From: Myoxocephalus aenaeus
Taxonomy: Eukaryota; Chordata; Actinopteri; Perciformes; Cottidae
DNA: 64,000 bases
Direction: 5' to 3'
Assembly (NCBI GenBank): GCA_038501785.1
Contig: JBAMJR010000011.1
Coordinates: 567,501-631,500 of the forward strand
The translations under genes and the position numbers were made by a program. This document shows positions 25,424 to 37,594 of the stretch, piece by piece (within the stretch, counting starts at the first letter, position 1; every line of letters begins with the position of its first letter). The notes beneath the pieces were generated by a model. It made no database searches, was not told the DNA's origin, and was given only the letters and a program-made list of their open reading frames with translations.

Positions 25424-28400
25424 GTAAGAGCCTGATCGACCCGTGTTTGAATTCATGTTTTAACCTGCACAAACGACGACCGTGGCACCGTTAACTTGCC
25501 AGGAAATGTACATTTGTTTTTGGGGTGAGTAGAAGAGGATTTGTTCATTACTACTTTGTGTTTAATTATAGTCAAACATTTTAGTCTAATTCTTCTTCCG
25601 AAATTAATTTTCTCAGTTAAAATCTATTACTCAAATTGCTGCTCAATTATCTGCACAAAACAATTATTAAAAAACATAAACTGTCTGCAACTTAGCAAGT
25701 TTCTAAATATATTTGAAACACACATTACTCAAATAAAACATTTAGTAATATTTAGTTTTGTGGACAAATCCATACATATTAGTTATTGCAGTTATATATC
25801 TACAAGCTGACAAAAACATGCTGGAATAATATAATTATACATTTGAGTTTCATTCTTTTAACTGGAAGAAATACTACATTTAATTAAAAAAATTAAATAG
25901 GCCTTTATTCAATACTTTAAATATATGTGTATCTCCAAAACTGTTGTTTGTTGTTTGCTTTGAGTCAATTTCAGAAACACAGTCGTTTCATTGATGCTGT
26001 CAATTCTTACGTGTGGGCCTGAACACACGGAGCCTTCATTTATTTAACAGCCTAAACTGATAGATTACAAATAAACTGCTTGTCCAGAAAAGAGCTAAAG
26101 GCCTGTTGTTAGTGTTGTACATGATATGTGTTGCATACGATTCCCCCAGCTGTCTGTCCAGGGAAGTAGTTGCATGAGCCCTCTTCTCTCTCTCTGACCC
26201 AGACCATGCCTTCTATGAGCCCGGAGAAGCCTGCTCTGTGTGCCGGCTGTGGCGGCAAGATTTCGGATAGATACTACCTCCTGGCCGTGGACAAACAGTG
26301 GCACCTGCGGTGTCTCAAATGCTGTGAATGTAAACTAGCGCTGGAGTCGGAGCTAACGTGTTTTGCCAAGGATGGGAGTATCTATTGCAAGGATGATTAC
26401 TACAGGTAAGAAAAAATACGGTTTCACATTTGTGGAAATGAACAGAACCGCGTAGGGAAATATGTGTGTCCCCGTCTCTCTGTCACGCACGCTGCTGGCT
26501 TTATAGGAAACTATATTTTTTAACTCTTAAATGAACAAACTAATATTTTGGAAAAATATATTGTAAAGCAACAATATTTAACATTGATTCAATATGCTGC
26601 GGCTGTTCATCTGGAATTATGTTGAAGTCCTTTCTTCCAATTAGGCCTCATTCTTGTCTGAATAGGATCATAACATCTCAGGGGCCCTGCATGCTGTTAA
26701 TGGGGATTAAGTTATTATATTACATTTTACTTTAATTCCTTTGTGCTTCAGATGTAATAGTTTCCATGTCAATGAGTGTAATGTAAACTGCATTAGCTTG
26801 TATGAGTCAGCCCACCTGGAACAAAGGAGTATAGTATACTGTGTTTGTTCAAAAGTAACCTACCTTAATGGCTTTTGTCAGCATGTGGCCTAGTGTAAAA
26901 GGCTTAAATATGGAAAATAGCAGTTAAAAATGCAGTTATGGGTCAGATATGTTATTTCATATTTCATAATATAATTAACCATGCACAGGCCTAAATGTTA
27001 TTTACAATGCATTGTAATAGTAAAACACCCAAGAAAGAAAGGATGCTAATAAATGCCAAGGCAAAATGTGCTTGCTTTTGTACTATAGTTCTGCCTTTTG
27101 CTTACCTGTAGAGTTTTGTTCCTAATGTAAGCTATGATGCCAAGCGGTTAACAATGGCAGGGTTCATCACTGAGACAGTAGACTGGCTTGTTACTTATTC
27201 AAAAGAGGAAATATTCGTGCAATGAAAATATTTTTACACCAAAGTAAATCTGGCCTATATCGACCAGCCGTCACTCAGTTGTAGGCCAGATGTGGCTATT
27301 TTGTCCCAGAACGTAAATTCAGTCTTTAGGCCTGTTATGGTGTTGTTACAGACTCGAGCTTTGTCAAACACACACACAGACACACACAAACACACATCTG
27401 TCACTGAAAGGCACCACAAAACCTAGTTAGCTTATTGGCAGGTTATGTTTCTGCTTCTGTCTTTGTGTTTGTCCATTTGGTCTCTATGAGGAGTCTTGAC
27501 GATGTGTCTGTTCCAGAAGGTTCTCCGTGCAGAGGTGCGCGCGCTGCCACCTCGGGATATCGGCCTCGGAGATGGTGATGCGGGCGCGCGACTCCGTGTA
27601 CCACCTGAGCTGCTTCACGTGCACTACTTGCAACAAGACGCTGACCACGGGCGACCACTTCGGCATGAAGGACAGCCTGGTGTACTGCCGGCTCCACTTC
27701 GAGACGCTGGTGCAGGGACCGGACTACCACCAGCAGCTCAACTTCGCTGAGCTGGCAGCCAAGGGCGGCGGCCTCACCCTGCCCTACTTCAACGGCACCG
27801 GGACGGCGCAGAAGGGAAGGCCGCGCAAGAGGAAGAGCCCGGCCATGGGGATAGATATACCCAGCTACAACTCCGGTGAGACCCACAGCGTGCTGCTCAG
27901 AGCAGGGCCTCACAGCCAGCCAGGGGCACAAACACGCACATATCACAACGTCACCGACGTTTTGCATGGTTAGCTTTACTGCAAAAGTAGCTGTAGCCTC
28001 TAAATTGCCCTATAGGACCAGACCTTGTTGTATGGACAGTGAAACCGACAGCAAAAAAAACAGATTTTTTTTTTTTTTTTTTTTTTTACCAAACTGTACT
28101 ATAAGCTGCTCCTAATGTAGGTCCATCTGGGGTCCACTGAAAGACCCTGGAAATCTAGATTGTCCTCGCACATTGCTGGCCTGAAGATTCGTCTTATCAA
28201 TTTAATTTGAGTGTTTTAAAATACGTCAATTATTAAAGTTAAGTAAATTCACTCACACATAAACAGCACTAAATAAAGTAACTGCGCAATAAAAAAATAA
28301 AACCTTTACGCAGAAGACCTTCGCTTTTTTTAGTCCAGACGGTTCCTGAACGCCTCATGTGTAGCAGCCGTAGGTCTACCTTACATGTCAGAGATGAATG

Positions 28401-31400
28401 CGTCGCTCCTGCAGGCTATGCTAATGGAGGTGAACTGTGCCTCTGTGTAACGGCTCCCGCAGCCGTGGGCTAATTGATCTGCAGCTTTCGGTCCACGCGT
28501 CTGCAAAGCACCGTTTTGGTGCTTTAAACTGTGGCGTGTGTTGCGTCCAGAATGATCGAAATTTGACCTCGCCGTCAACCTGCACATCGACTTTTATAAT
28601 TAAGACTAATTTAGGTCAAAATTTTTTAGACAAACCCATTGTTTTGCATGTCTTTGCCTTTTGCTGGAGGACCGGGAAAAAAAAGCTGAGCTGAACATTG
28701 AGCTACTGTTAAATGTAGGTTTCATCTAAAACCTTGCATTGAATCGCTGAATGTTATAACCCGACCTCCACCCCCCTGCAGCGTCCCCATTTTGTTGTCG
28801 CTTTCTGCGAATTAGTGCGCGGTTGAGAAAGTTTGTCATTGTGCGCCAAGTTTCCTCTGTTCCTGGTGAATGGGGAGGAATAAGGGTAATCTGCGCGTTA
28901 ATTGTTCTTCGTTAATTGAAGGTGACGTTGGAATCCCTGGCCTCCTGTGCGGCGGTCAGCACAGTTCTCAGGGACACAGCAGCGCCGTGCAGAGGGGCCT
29001 GCTGCAGTGAGGCCAGGGGCTCCAACACAACAGTGTGCAGTCAACGCTCCGCTTGAAAGGGCTTTTGGTTTGTTATTCACAAACACAATTCCAAGAGATT
29101 ATGCAAATCCTAAAGTTCTCATGGATGCTTTCATAGGAAAATAAGCACTGTAGCACTGTGATTTGTTTTCTTTAATAGCAAGATATACCTATTACAACAG
29201 AGTGTTGAAATAAAATAGGATTTAAAATATAATAGGTAAAAAATCCCACAAAAGAGAATCACACTGAGAAAGACATAAAATACCATAAGATATCCCTTTG
29301 AGCTTATTATTAAGCGCCACAGACACAGTAAAGGTCCCAGTGGGAATATTATACTTTTCATTTGGGATATTAAAATAGAATAGAATAGACTGACATAGAA
29401 TATCATATTTTCTAATTTAAAAAGACTTATTGGCTCCTTAAAGCTCAAGTAGCATGCCTTTTTTGTATCTTTTTAGAAATATAAAATGTTCTAATTATGC
29501 GATACATTTATGACTTTATAACATTAAAATCAGCCCATAAATAAATAAAATAAATGTTTTGAAAAGATAAATTATATTTAGGGAACAACTATTTTTCCCG
29601 TGTTGCTCTCCAGACCAGGAGGCTCACTTTCATGAAAAAATAGGATGAGGTTTTGTGAGCGGTTTTGTTTCTGCTTTAGCGAGCACATTCATGCTTGTTT
29701 TCACCAGGGAAAGGTGTGGGTCTACTGAGTATTCCACGCTGCTCTGTAAAGTTCGGTCTTGTTTGGATATAGAGACCCCTAGTGGGTAATATCTAGTGAA
29801 ACACAATCCAGTGAAGGCTGGAAAAGAAGAACACAGATGTCAATGATTGTCTTATTGATGGTGCGTATAAGTGTCAAGAAGAAGTCTTGTATCACACAAA
29901 ACATAATTCGCGCCATATTACATATCATAAGATAATACCACATATTTAAAACATGTATCCCATAGTTAGATGAATTGATATTTTCCCGCGTTAAAAAACG
30001 ATTTGGAATTTAACTCAATAATTCCTTTTTGAGGAAGTGTTGACCAGCATCTTTATGATGGAATGTTGATGTAAGTCTTTTGATATTTCATCATCCACTG
30101 AGGAAAACAACTGGTCAGCATTTTGGTTACATGGAGACAAGAAAATCAATACAATCTACTCTATAATTTGGAAATCCAAAGTCAAGTCAAGATCTTGAAA
30201 GACCCATTCGAAAGTAAATACTAGGTTCTATAAAAAAATATAACAATCAATAATCAATCTATGATAATTGATTCTACTTGTTGTATATTTTGGTTGCAGT
30301 CATATAAATGTCTAACAGTCAGTCACATGCTAATTTAATTGGCAAGTATTTATTTGGCATTAGAATATTCTGTCACAACAGAATTATGCAAAAATTGTGT
30401 TTGTAAAACACTAGTGAAATGAACTGTTTAGATATTTTTTCTTAACGCATTGATCATTGTTTCTGCAGCCCTGTTTATCTACAAATGCATTTATTTAGTG
30501 AATACATTTTTGCCTTTTACCGTCTTAAAGTATTTTACACATACAGTGCGAAGCTATTGACAAATGAAGTCCATTAGTCCTATTAGTCTTTGTAAACACA
30601 AGCAGAAGTAATTTAGCCCGGTCCCATTGTATGGTTAAAATACACAATTTAGCGGAAACAAATCTAATAACAGATTAAATAAAAATATAAAACCCACAAT
30701 AATCCCAATTTCCAAGGCGTTATAATGAATTTCAGTCTAGTCAGTTCAGTGAGTTCCTTGACTCACTAATTGCTTGTTATAAATATACCACATTTTCATT
30801 ATTGATCATGATGGCAGGAGATAGAACTGTTCACATGTGGTCGCCTTAATCTACGCTAATACGCTTAAATGGGGCTTGTCTTTCCCTTCAAAACTGGACC
30901 ATGTAACAATATATTTAATTTAATATTGAGCCTTGAAACGACATTTAATTAGTGACCATTGCAAATACCAGATGTAAGCAGTGACCTGATTTGGGTCACG
31001 TTATTTTGAATGTAGAGGAGGGATTTTATGTATTGCCAGTTAGTTGTCATTTCTTTGTCAATTGTTGAGCACAGTGAAAATGAATTCAGACGCAAAGTTT
31101 CTAGAAAAGTTAATGAACATGCAGTCGTTCCAAGCGGACTCTGACCGAGCCCCTTTGCTCTGCTCTCTGCCCTCTCAGGCTGTAACGAGAATGACACCGA
31201 TCACATGGACCGGGACCAGCAGGCCTACGCTCCATCACAGAAGACCAAACGCATGCGGACCTCCTTCAAGCACCATCAGCTGCGGACAATGAAATCCTAC
31301 TTTGCCATCAACCACAACCCCGATGCCAAGGACTTAAAGCAGCTGGCCCAGAAAACAGGCCTCACTAAGAGAGTTCTACAGGTAAGCAGAACGCCATTCT

Positions 31401-32268
31401 TCTTACTGATCTGATCCACCAATATCTGTGTGCATCTCACTCCTCCTCCATGTCCCTGTCATTTCACACCAATATTATCATTGAAGTCATCTTTTTGATT
31501 TTGTTTGTTTGTTTGGCCCATTTAGTCATTAGATGTATATCCAGGGGTTTTTAACAGAAATCTTGTAGATTCTTAAATGTTTTTTTTTGGGAAAGAAAAA
31601 AGAAAAGTCGTTCATAAGCGCAGAAAAGTAAATGTAAAACTGTAGCTGATATTATTAATAATGAGAGTGCACATTTTCTTTTTGTCTGTGGAAAAGAAAG
31701 AGGCTGTAATTCAACTCTCACAGATACAAATTTAAAAGGACAGGATTATTGTTTAGATTTTTGCTATCAAAAGGCACATTCTTGTATTCAATGTTCAGGA
31801 GCTAAGTGGTTCATTGTTATCTGCCCCTTAAGCTCAAACTAATGTATGAAAGAGACCGTATAAAGATTTATATACATAAGGCAAGGGCAAGTTGATACAG
31901 TAATAGCTGTGATAACTTGATATGTAAACCACTGTACAAATGATATGATACTTTCTTTTTTAAATTTAATCTTAAACACAAAAAGTAAAAGCCACATTGG
32001 GATTGGTTTGCAGGTTTGGTTCCAAAACGCAAGAGCCAAATTCAGAAGGAACGTTTTGCGACAGGAGAATGGAGGTGTTGATAAGGCTGATGGCACCTCA
32101 CTCGCTGCACCCTCATCTGACAGTGGGGCCCTGACCCCCCCCTCCAGCACGGCCACACTAACAGACCTGACAAACCCCTCTATCACTGTAGTGACCTCCG
32201 TCACCTCTAGTTTGGACAGCCATGATTCGGGGAGCCCTTCACAAACTACCTTGACAAACCTTTTCTAA
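25244..32268 (+). CDS. lhx9: LIM/homeobox protein Lhx9, gene span
   Basis: Five exons, 25244-25423, 26203-26405, 27517-27875, 31179-31381 and 32014-32268, all with GT/AG borders, join into 399 codons plus TAA. Lhx9 is a nuclear LIM-homeodomain transcription factor in limb, gonad and forebrain development; its LIM domains bind the cofactor Ldb. LIM1 spans about residues 73-125 (C73, C76, H94, C97, C100, C103, C122, D125). LIM2 spans about 135-188 (C135, C138, H157, C160, C163, C166, C185, H188). A basic linker KGRPRKRK follows, then a homeodomain at about 269-328 with W-F-Q-N-A-R in helix 3, and the C-terminus S-P-S-Q-T-T-L-T-N-L-F. The start MEVVGC and MLFHGISG-x-HIQGIMEEMERRSKTE mark Lhx9 rather than Lhx2, whose N-terminus I recall as MLFHSLSGPEVHG. 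Length matches the 390-400 aa of vertebrate Lhx9. A second methionine (M22, 25307) is a possible alternative start. Confidence 0.97.
25424..26202 (+). other. lhx9 intron 1
   Basis: 779 bp, AT-rich, nothing notable. Confidence 0.9.
26203..26405 (+). CDS. lhx9: lhx9 coding exon 2 (LIM1)
   Basis: Acceptor CTGACCCAG, donor TACAG|GTAAG; 203 nt, ending in phase 2 inside an Arg codon. It encodes P-S-M-S-P-E-K-P-A-L-C-A-G-C and the whole first LIM zinc-binding module up to C-K-D-D-Y-Y-R. Confidence 0.96.
26406..27516 (+). other. lhx9 intron 2
   Basis: 1.1 kb, AT-rich, with a short impure CA stretch near 27369-27395. No other feature seen. Confidence 0.9.
27517..27875 (+). CDS. lhx9: lhx9 coding exon 3 (LIM2 and linker)
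   Basis: Acceptor GTTCCAG; 359 nt, donor TCCG|GTGAGA. It begins by completing the split Arg codon (R-R-F-S-V-Q-R-C-A-R-C), carries LIM2, then the linker with P-Y-F-N-G-T-G-T-A-Q-K-G-R-P-R-K-R-K. The exon is markedly GC-rich compared with its introns. Confidence 0.96.
27876..31178 (+). other. lhx9 intron 3
   Basis: 3.3 kb, the largest lhx9 intron. A GC-richer segment at about 28740-29090 contains two TTAATTG homeodomain-type sites (28898-28904 and 28912-28918). It may be an intronic control element. The remainder is AT-rich. Confidence 0.85.
28740..29090. promoter_or_regulatory. Candidate intronic regulatory element
   Basis: A block of higher GC inside an AT-rich intron, with paired TTAATTG words 14 bp apart in direct orientation. 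LIM-homeodomain factors bind TAATTA/TAATTG-type sites, so autoregulation is conceivable. Conservation cannot be tested here. Confidence 0.3.
31179..31381 (+). CDS. lhx9: lhx9 coding exon 4 (homeodomain helices 1-2)
   Basis: Acceptor CCTCTCAG completes a Gly codon (G-C-N-E-N-D-T-D-H-M-D-R-D). The exon ends in phase 0 after V-L-Q at a CAG|GTAAGC donor. It holds K-R-M-R-T-S-F-K-H-H-Q-L to L-T-K-R-V-L-Q, so the homeodomain is cut just before the recognition helix. This is the branch point for the two isoforms. Confidence 0.96.
32014..32268 (+). CDS. lhx9: lhx9 coding exon 5 (homeodomain helix 3, C-terminus)
   Basis: Acceptor GGTTTGCAG. It starts V-W-F-Q-N-A-R-A-K-F-R-R-N, the DNA-recognition helix, followed by a Ser/Thr/Pro-rich tail ending Q-T-T-L-T-N-L-F and TAA at 32266-32268. 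It gives the DNA-binding full-length isoform. Confidence 0.97.
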   Translation, partial: VWFQNARAKFRRNVLRQENGGVDKADGTSLAAPSSDSGALTPPSSTATLTDLTNPSITVVTSVTSSLDSHDSGSPSQTTLTNLF

Positions 32269-33696
32269 CGAGCTATCTTTAGCGGACTGATTTTTTTATC
32301 TGATTTTATTTTATTATTTTTATTTTATGTTCTTTTTTTTTTTCTTTCCTCAATTTACATTTTATTTTTTTAAGTGACACCTTTAAATCTACCAGAGACA
32401 GCTCCTTGGAACAGAAAGTGCTGTACTGTGTACACAAACAAGAACAACAAGAGCAAGAACAGCAGCGACCACATTAAAACACAAGGAAATCATTTTAATG
32501 TGTAGCATTTGAAACCACATGGCAGCCGTGTCTGTAGTTGACTTAAAGTATGCAGGGATTGATTTTTGGACGGGACATTTTTGAAGCTGAAGTGAAAGAA
32601 AATTTTCATGGATCCCACAATTCATCGGAAAAATAACTAAACATGAGGTTGTCTGGAAAACTAGATTTTTACTTGATTTGACTTTATATGTACATTTGTA
32701 TTGAATTATGATAAAACAAGCCCTTCCTAATTTATGGTTAAACTAATATGAATATTTTGCCCTCGGAAACCTGTATATGTATGCACTGTGTTCGCACTAT
32801 CCAATTTAAAGATTTTATTTCTGTTTGGGAATAATTTGGGAAATAGACTTGTAGAATGTTCTGTATATGGGTAATTCCAGAAAACAGGCTTTAATTATTT
32901 CCGAATGTTTCAGTCTTTAAGACTGAGTTGGATGGAATCAGACATTGAGACATCTCACAGAGCTGCATGTATAACGTCTAACTTGCATTATAAGCGCCGA
33001 ACCATCGCAGCTTAAAAGGCAGGTAGATGCTGACTCCACAAACATTTTTGTCTTGATTCACAAATCTACTGTGATAAAGAGAAAGAAGCCAATCCCACAA
33101 TCTGTACAGTGGTAACTGTTCAACATGTAATGCAGTGACATTGATAGAAATGGTTTGATAATTATAAATCAGCAGGAGAAATTTGGATTGGAGAACAGTT
33201 TACGCACGCTGTTGCAATCGATTGTTTCCATTACAGCACTTTTTCAGATTGGTTGGCCTCATAGATTAACCGTAGTCAAATGGATAAATCCTAGTAAACA
33301 TATCCATAGATCCACAGCTAAACTCAATTGCACAGTGACAATATACTGCCCAGTGAAAAGTGCATTATGTTTTTATCATGTTGCTCAGGGTAACGATGTG
33401 ATTTTTAAAAGGGAAAAGGAGTAGCGGTGAGAAATTAAGTGGTTGCGACGTTGCAGACTAGATTTGTAGAGCTGACATGAACATTCAAATGACCTCAGAT
33501 AGGTGGAGTCGCAAGAGGCAGCCAGTGGGAAATCATTGTCCATGTGTACTCCTTTTTGGCCATATTTATACTTTCTTTAATGACACTTGCCACTGAACAG
33601 ACCAAAAACATGTTTCTTCTGGCTGAAAGATAGAGAGAAAAGAAAGACAGAGCAAATCTTCAATGGAGTTAATACATTTCATTGTGAGCGTCACAA

Positions 33697-33749
33697 TTTG
33701 TTCTATTGTAGAACAAAGTGGTACTCTAGATCTACTTCATGAAGTAGAT
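33697..33749 (+). other. Tandem hairpin/palindrome in lhx9 3' UTR
   Basis: TTTGTTCTA (33697-33705) and TAGAACAAA (33709-33717) form a perfect 9-bp stem with a 3-nt loop. Twelve bases on, ATCTACTTCATGAAGTAGAT (33730-33749) is a perfect 20-nt palindrome. Both could fold in the mRNA. No known element is recognised. Confidence 0.6.
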
Positions 33750-34145
33750 GCCTAACTCAGTTCTACTATGTGCCTTATGCTATAACTTGGGAGAAAGTTT
33801 GTGAAATTCAGGATATATGTGTTCTTTGTTAACTGATTCACATCCTTTTGACGCCTCACTAGTTTTGTACTGTTTTGCATCTTATTTCCGAAGATCTTTT
33901 TATGGTGTATCCTGTTAAAAAGGGGGCAGCGATGTCATAGAAAGCATTTGTGCACTCTTTCAGATATAGTTGGGTAATCCAAGAACCTTATATATTGATC
34001 TTCATGTTAATAGTTGAGTACAGTAAGTGTTCTATCAAGATTGTCCATGTTTCCCTGTTTCTTGATAAAGATGGTGTATAGAAACTATTTCCCCTTAAAT
34101 ATTTATGGACCAAACGGTTGTTATATATCTTATTAAATTTGTGTG

Positions 34146-34151
34146 AATAAA
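34146..34151 (+). terminator. lhx9: lhx9 polyadenylation signal
   Basis: AATAAA in gtgtgaataaaaatac, followed 25-30 bp later by a T-rich gttttatttttc stretch as expected downstream of a cleavage site. Confidence 0.65.
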
Positions 34152-34600
34152 AATACTTTGCTTTAAATGGGTTTTATTTTTCATTACACTTGCCATTTTT
34201 GTGTTCTATCTTGAATACAATTTTTGTTTATCACATCAACAAACAAGAAAGCATTCAGTTATTAATGACCAGTTAAACGTCCTCATTTTTGCTTCCATTT
34301 TTAATTTCTATTTCCTATTTTATGATGTTTATGGTTTTTAACGTAATGCCCCATGGATTTACATCTAAACCCTGCAGTCAAAAATATGAAATTGCTTTTT
34401 AATGCATGAACATGGCTTTAAATCTTAAATCAAAGGAATGCTGCAAAGCGCATATTGATATATATATATCTATATCCATATATAGTATATATTTATGCAT
34501 AACATATTGGTAAACCTAAAATGAAGTAAGAGTAAATGCAGACCCCGTAAAGCCAGGTTGCTCTGTAGTTAATATATTCTTACTCTATCATTTCTTTCAG

Positions 34601-34657
34601 GGAGAACAAATCTTGGGGCATTACAGCCATACATCCCGACGTTTGAAAATTCCCTAA
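34601..34657 (+). CDS. lhx9: lhx9 alternative terminal exon (Lhx9-alpha C-terminus)
   Basis: After a strong acceptor (catttctttcag, 34589-34600) an open stretch of 18 codons reads GEQILGHYSHTSRRLKIP and stops at TAA 34655-34657. Joined in phase 0 to the end of exon 4 (...V-L-Q) it gives a 333-aa protein with both LIM domains but no homeodomain helix 3. Mammalian LHX9 has such an isoform (Lhx9-alpha), and my memory of its end, GEQILGHYS-x-TSRRLKIP, matches almost exactly. Loss of the recognition helix should abolish normal DNA binding while keeping LIM-cofactor binding, so it may act as a competitor. The exon lies 2.3 kb beyond the main stop and beyond the main polyadenylation signal. Confidence 0.9.
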   Translation, partial: GEQILGHYSHTSRRLKIP

Positions 34658-34748
34658 AGTATTAACAGAAGGGGAAAACTTTGATGGGAATTCCTCACCA
34701 TTGAAGACAAAGACAATATTAGGATAAGATGATAGCATACTGAGAACA

Positions 34749-34754
34749 AATAAA
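34749..34754 (+). terminator. Candidate polyadenylation signal for Lhx9-alpha
   Basis: AATAAA about 90 bp after the alternative stop codon. A second one lies at 35598-35603. Either could end the alternative transcript. Confidence 0.4.
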
Positions 34755-35061
34755 CAACCAACATAAAACCTGTATTAGTTGAAAAATGTACAACAGATGA
34801 TTTTTCCAACAAAAGTGTGTCTTGAATGTTTGAATCCATCAACGGAGGAGACCTCACAATGTATGATATTCATGATATCAATGTGATCAAAAAAAAAATT
34901 CTTTCTGTATTGGAATGGTAAATGAAAAAAAAAATGATGATAAACTGTATTGTAACATAGTAAAAACAAAACTTATAGAGAAGCCTAGGATGTGATTAAA
35001 ACAGCAGGCATCCAACATGACGACCGTGTGAAACAGAGACGGTATGGATGTTATTGGTATG

Positions 35062-35062
<1 letters not shown>

Positions 35063-35147
<85 letters not shown>
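35063..35147. repeat. (CA)n microsatellite
   Basis: About 42 uninterrupted CA units. Confidence 0.95.
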
Positions 35148-35148
<1 letters not shown>

Positions 35149-35231
35149 CCTTTCTCCCACTGCCTTGCTCCTATATAAGCACAATATATACACATACTCA
35201 CAATCTCTGTTCTCCAACACACTGCACACTG

Positions 35232-35233
<2 letters not shown>

Positions 35234-35266
<33 letters not shown>
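35234..35266. repeat. (CA)n microsatellite
   Basis: About 16 CA units, 86 bp after the previous array. Confidence 0.95.
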
Positions 35267-35269
<3 letters not shown>

Positions 35270-36341
35270 GCAAATGCACACACGCTGCTGCCCCCATACA
35301 CCCCACCCAAGAATCAGCTTGCTAAATAGAAGTTTTCTTTTGTCACAAGTGTCATTTCGTAAACACATGGCCTCCTTGAAACTCGGCAGCAGGATGCCCA
35401 TCAAATATGATGAGTGTATGAAGAGGACTGCAGAGCTGGAGCTTTGCCATCTGGCTGTACCGAGGGAAGGAAGTGAAAAAACAAAGCAGATAAAGAAGAG
35501 ATTCTCATTTTGCATGCGACTCATCATCTTGTTAACATTTTCCTTGAGATGTATATTCTTTCCTTTGATTCATTGTATGATGCATTGTCAGCTGCAAAAT
35601 AAAGCATATGAAAATGATGTCCCTGATGCCCATATAGTACCTCACAGTAAAGAACACTCCTATATATTATAATACAACTATATATTTGACTATATATAAT
35701 ATAATATAAAACTGTCACTAGTTATTTTCTACTCAAACGAAAAAAGGATTTAAAAGCAAATAGCACACATAAATGTGTTTGTAATAAAGTCTAAAAACAA
35801 TCAAGCAACATTCTAATGGGACAGTTTGATTGATAAATGTAAAAGATGGATAAAGTAAAATACAAACTGAAATTGGCAAAACATGACTGCTTCAGTCAGT
35901 TGTTTGGCAGTCTCATTAGTATGAATGCTGGGTATGTAATGTAAAGAAGGTGTGTAGTGGAAAAAGAAAAAAGAAAAAAGAGAAAGAAAGGAGGGGAGAA
36001 AGACCGAAGCCACATGGGGACCAGTAAACAGGCTGGTGTTGAATTCCAACAATGTGGGAAACAGCAAACACTTCAGTCAGTCCAAGAGGAAACCTCAGTC
36101 GCTGGGGTGCCTGAGCGCTGTGGCAGCAGGGCTGTGTTCCCCAGGTCTGATGGGAGGACGGTGGGCGGGTTGACACCACAGAGCTACAGGAAGCTGGGGC
36201 TGGAGCAGAAACACAAACAAACACAGCAAGCCCCGCTCAGTTCTGGAGCTGCAAGATAAAAAAAATTCTGGACAGCGTCATGGCCCCGTGTTGACAAGAA
36301 TTTCAGGGGTTTGCTGCTGGGCTGTTGGTGACTGGAATGCA

Positions 36342-36343
<2 letters not shown>

Positions 36344-36422
<79 letters not shown>
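36344..36422. repeat. (GT)n microsatellite
   Basis: About 39 uninterrupted GT units. Confidence 0.95.
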
Positions 36423-36425
<3 letters not shown>

Positions 36426-37496
36426 AGCAATGCTTGATCCGCCATCATCCTCCCAATAGGATTTCTTCACCCTATTCCAGGTATGTTTTTTATTCTTAAA
36501 AATATAGAATAGGAAGAATAAAAAATAAAAAAGATTTTCCCTTGTGACTATATGTTATTGGAGCATTGCCACGCTACATGTATCTTTGGTTTATTAATTT
36601 ACAGTAAAACCTCAAAATCCAGCTGATATCATAGTGAGACAAATCAAATTTCAACCCTTTATGTGTATTGATCTCAATGTTAAAAGATAAATACAATGTT
36701 CTGTCTGTGCAGAGACCTCATCAGGTAAGAAAGGAGGGCTGCTGCGAACCGACATCCTCCTCCACCTCTCTTGTCTCCTCCCCCTGAATAAATGACAGCC
36801 TCTGTGTACTATGACTGTACAAAAACAATGCTGACAGTGCGATATGTTTTCTGTCACACAAGCAGTTTGTTCATACAGTGTGTGTGACTTAAGTATGTGA
36901 CACTTAAACAATAAAGAAAATGATCTGAAATGCTCAATCATTCAAGCTCGAACAGCAATATAAAATCTGCAGAAACTAAAAATATACACCATTGCATTTC
37001 AGCAGTTTAAAAAAATGTAATTCACTGACAGCTGGTTTGAAAAACACACAGATCTTTCAATAATTTCAACATATCAACAAGGACAACGTAAATTAAAATT
37101 ACAAAGGGGGTGAAATGGTGCATAACATGACCCAGACACATCACAGTTTATCGGGGTTGGGTTTTACAAAGCTGCTCAAACTTGTGACATTTGCAACAGA
37201 GGCCTGCCTATTTGGTTTGCTCTAAATGGAAAATGTGTTACATACAAAGGTCAAATAAGAAACCAACGATAAGGACAAGCACTTTACTCGCAAAAAAATA
37301 TCAGGTGAAATCTCCAGTGCCTATTAGTTATATTGACATCAGATCTGGTGTCCAACATTTTGTAAATATTAAAGCTATTCTCATTATGCAAGAGGTTGTG
37401 GACTGTGAACTGAATCCGGGTAGATTTCCAGGAAAGCTGTACTCACTGCGGTTAGCGACACCTGTAATTCACACTACTTTTTGCAGCTATATGGAG

Positions 37497-37500
<4 letters not shown>

Positions 37501-37593
<93 letters not shown>

Positions 37594-37594
37594 C
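37501..37594. repeat. (CA)n microsatellite
   Basis: About 47 CA units with one CG interruption near the right end. It forms an inverted pair with the GT array at 37729. Confidence 0.95.

Larger units (their letters stand above)
32269..34170 (+). other. lhx9: lhx9 3' UTR (full-length transcript)
   Basis: About 1.9 kb of AT-rich sequence after the stop, ending near the AATAAA at 34146. It begins with T-rich, AU-rich-element-like runs (32290-32370). It contains a perfect hairpin (33697-33717) followed by a 20-nt palindrome (33730-33749). The extent is inferred from the polyadenylation signal. Confidence 0.65.

Noticed and set aside
34887..35672. 226-codon frame with TH repeats downstream of lhx9
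   Set aside because: Its bulk is CA array; the remainder matches nothing known.
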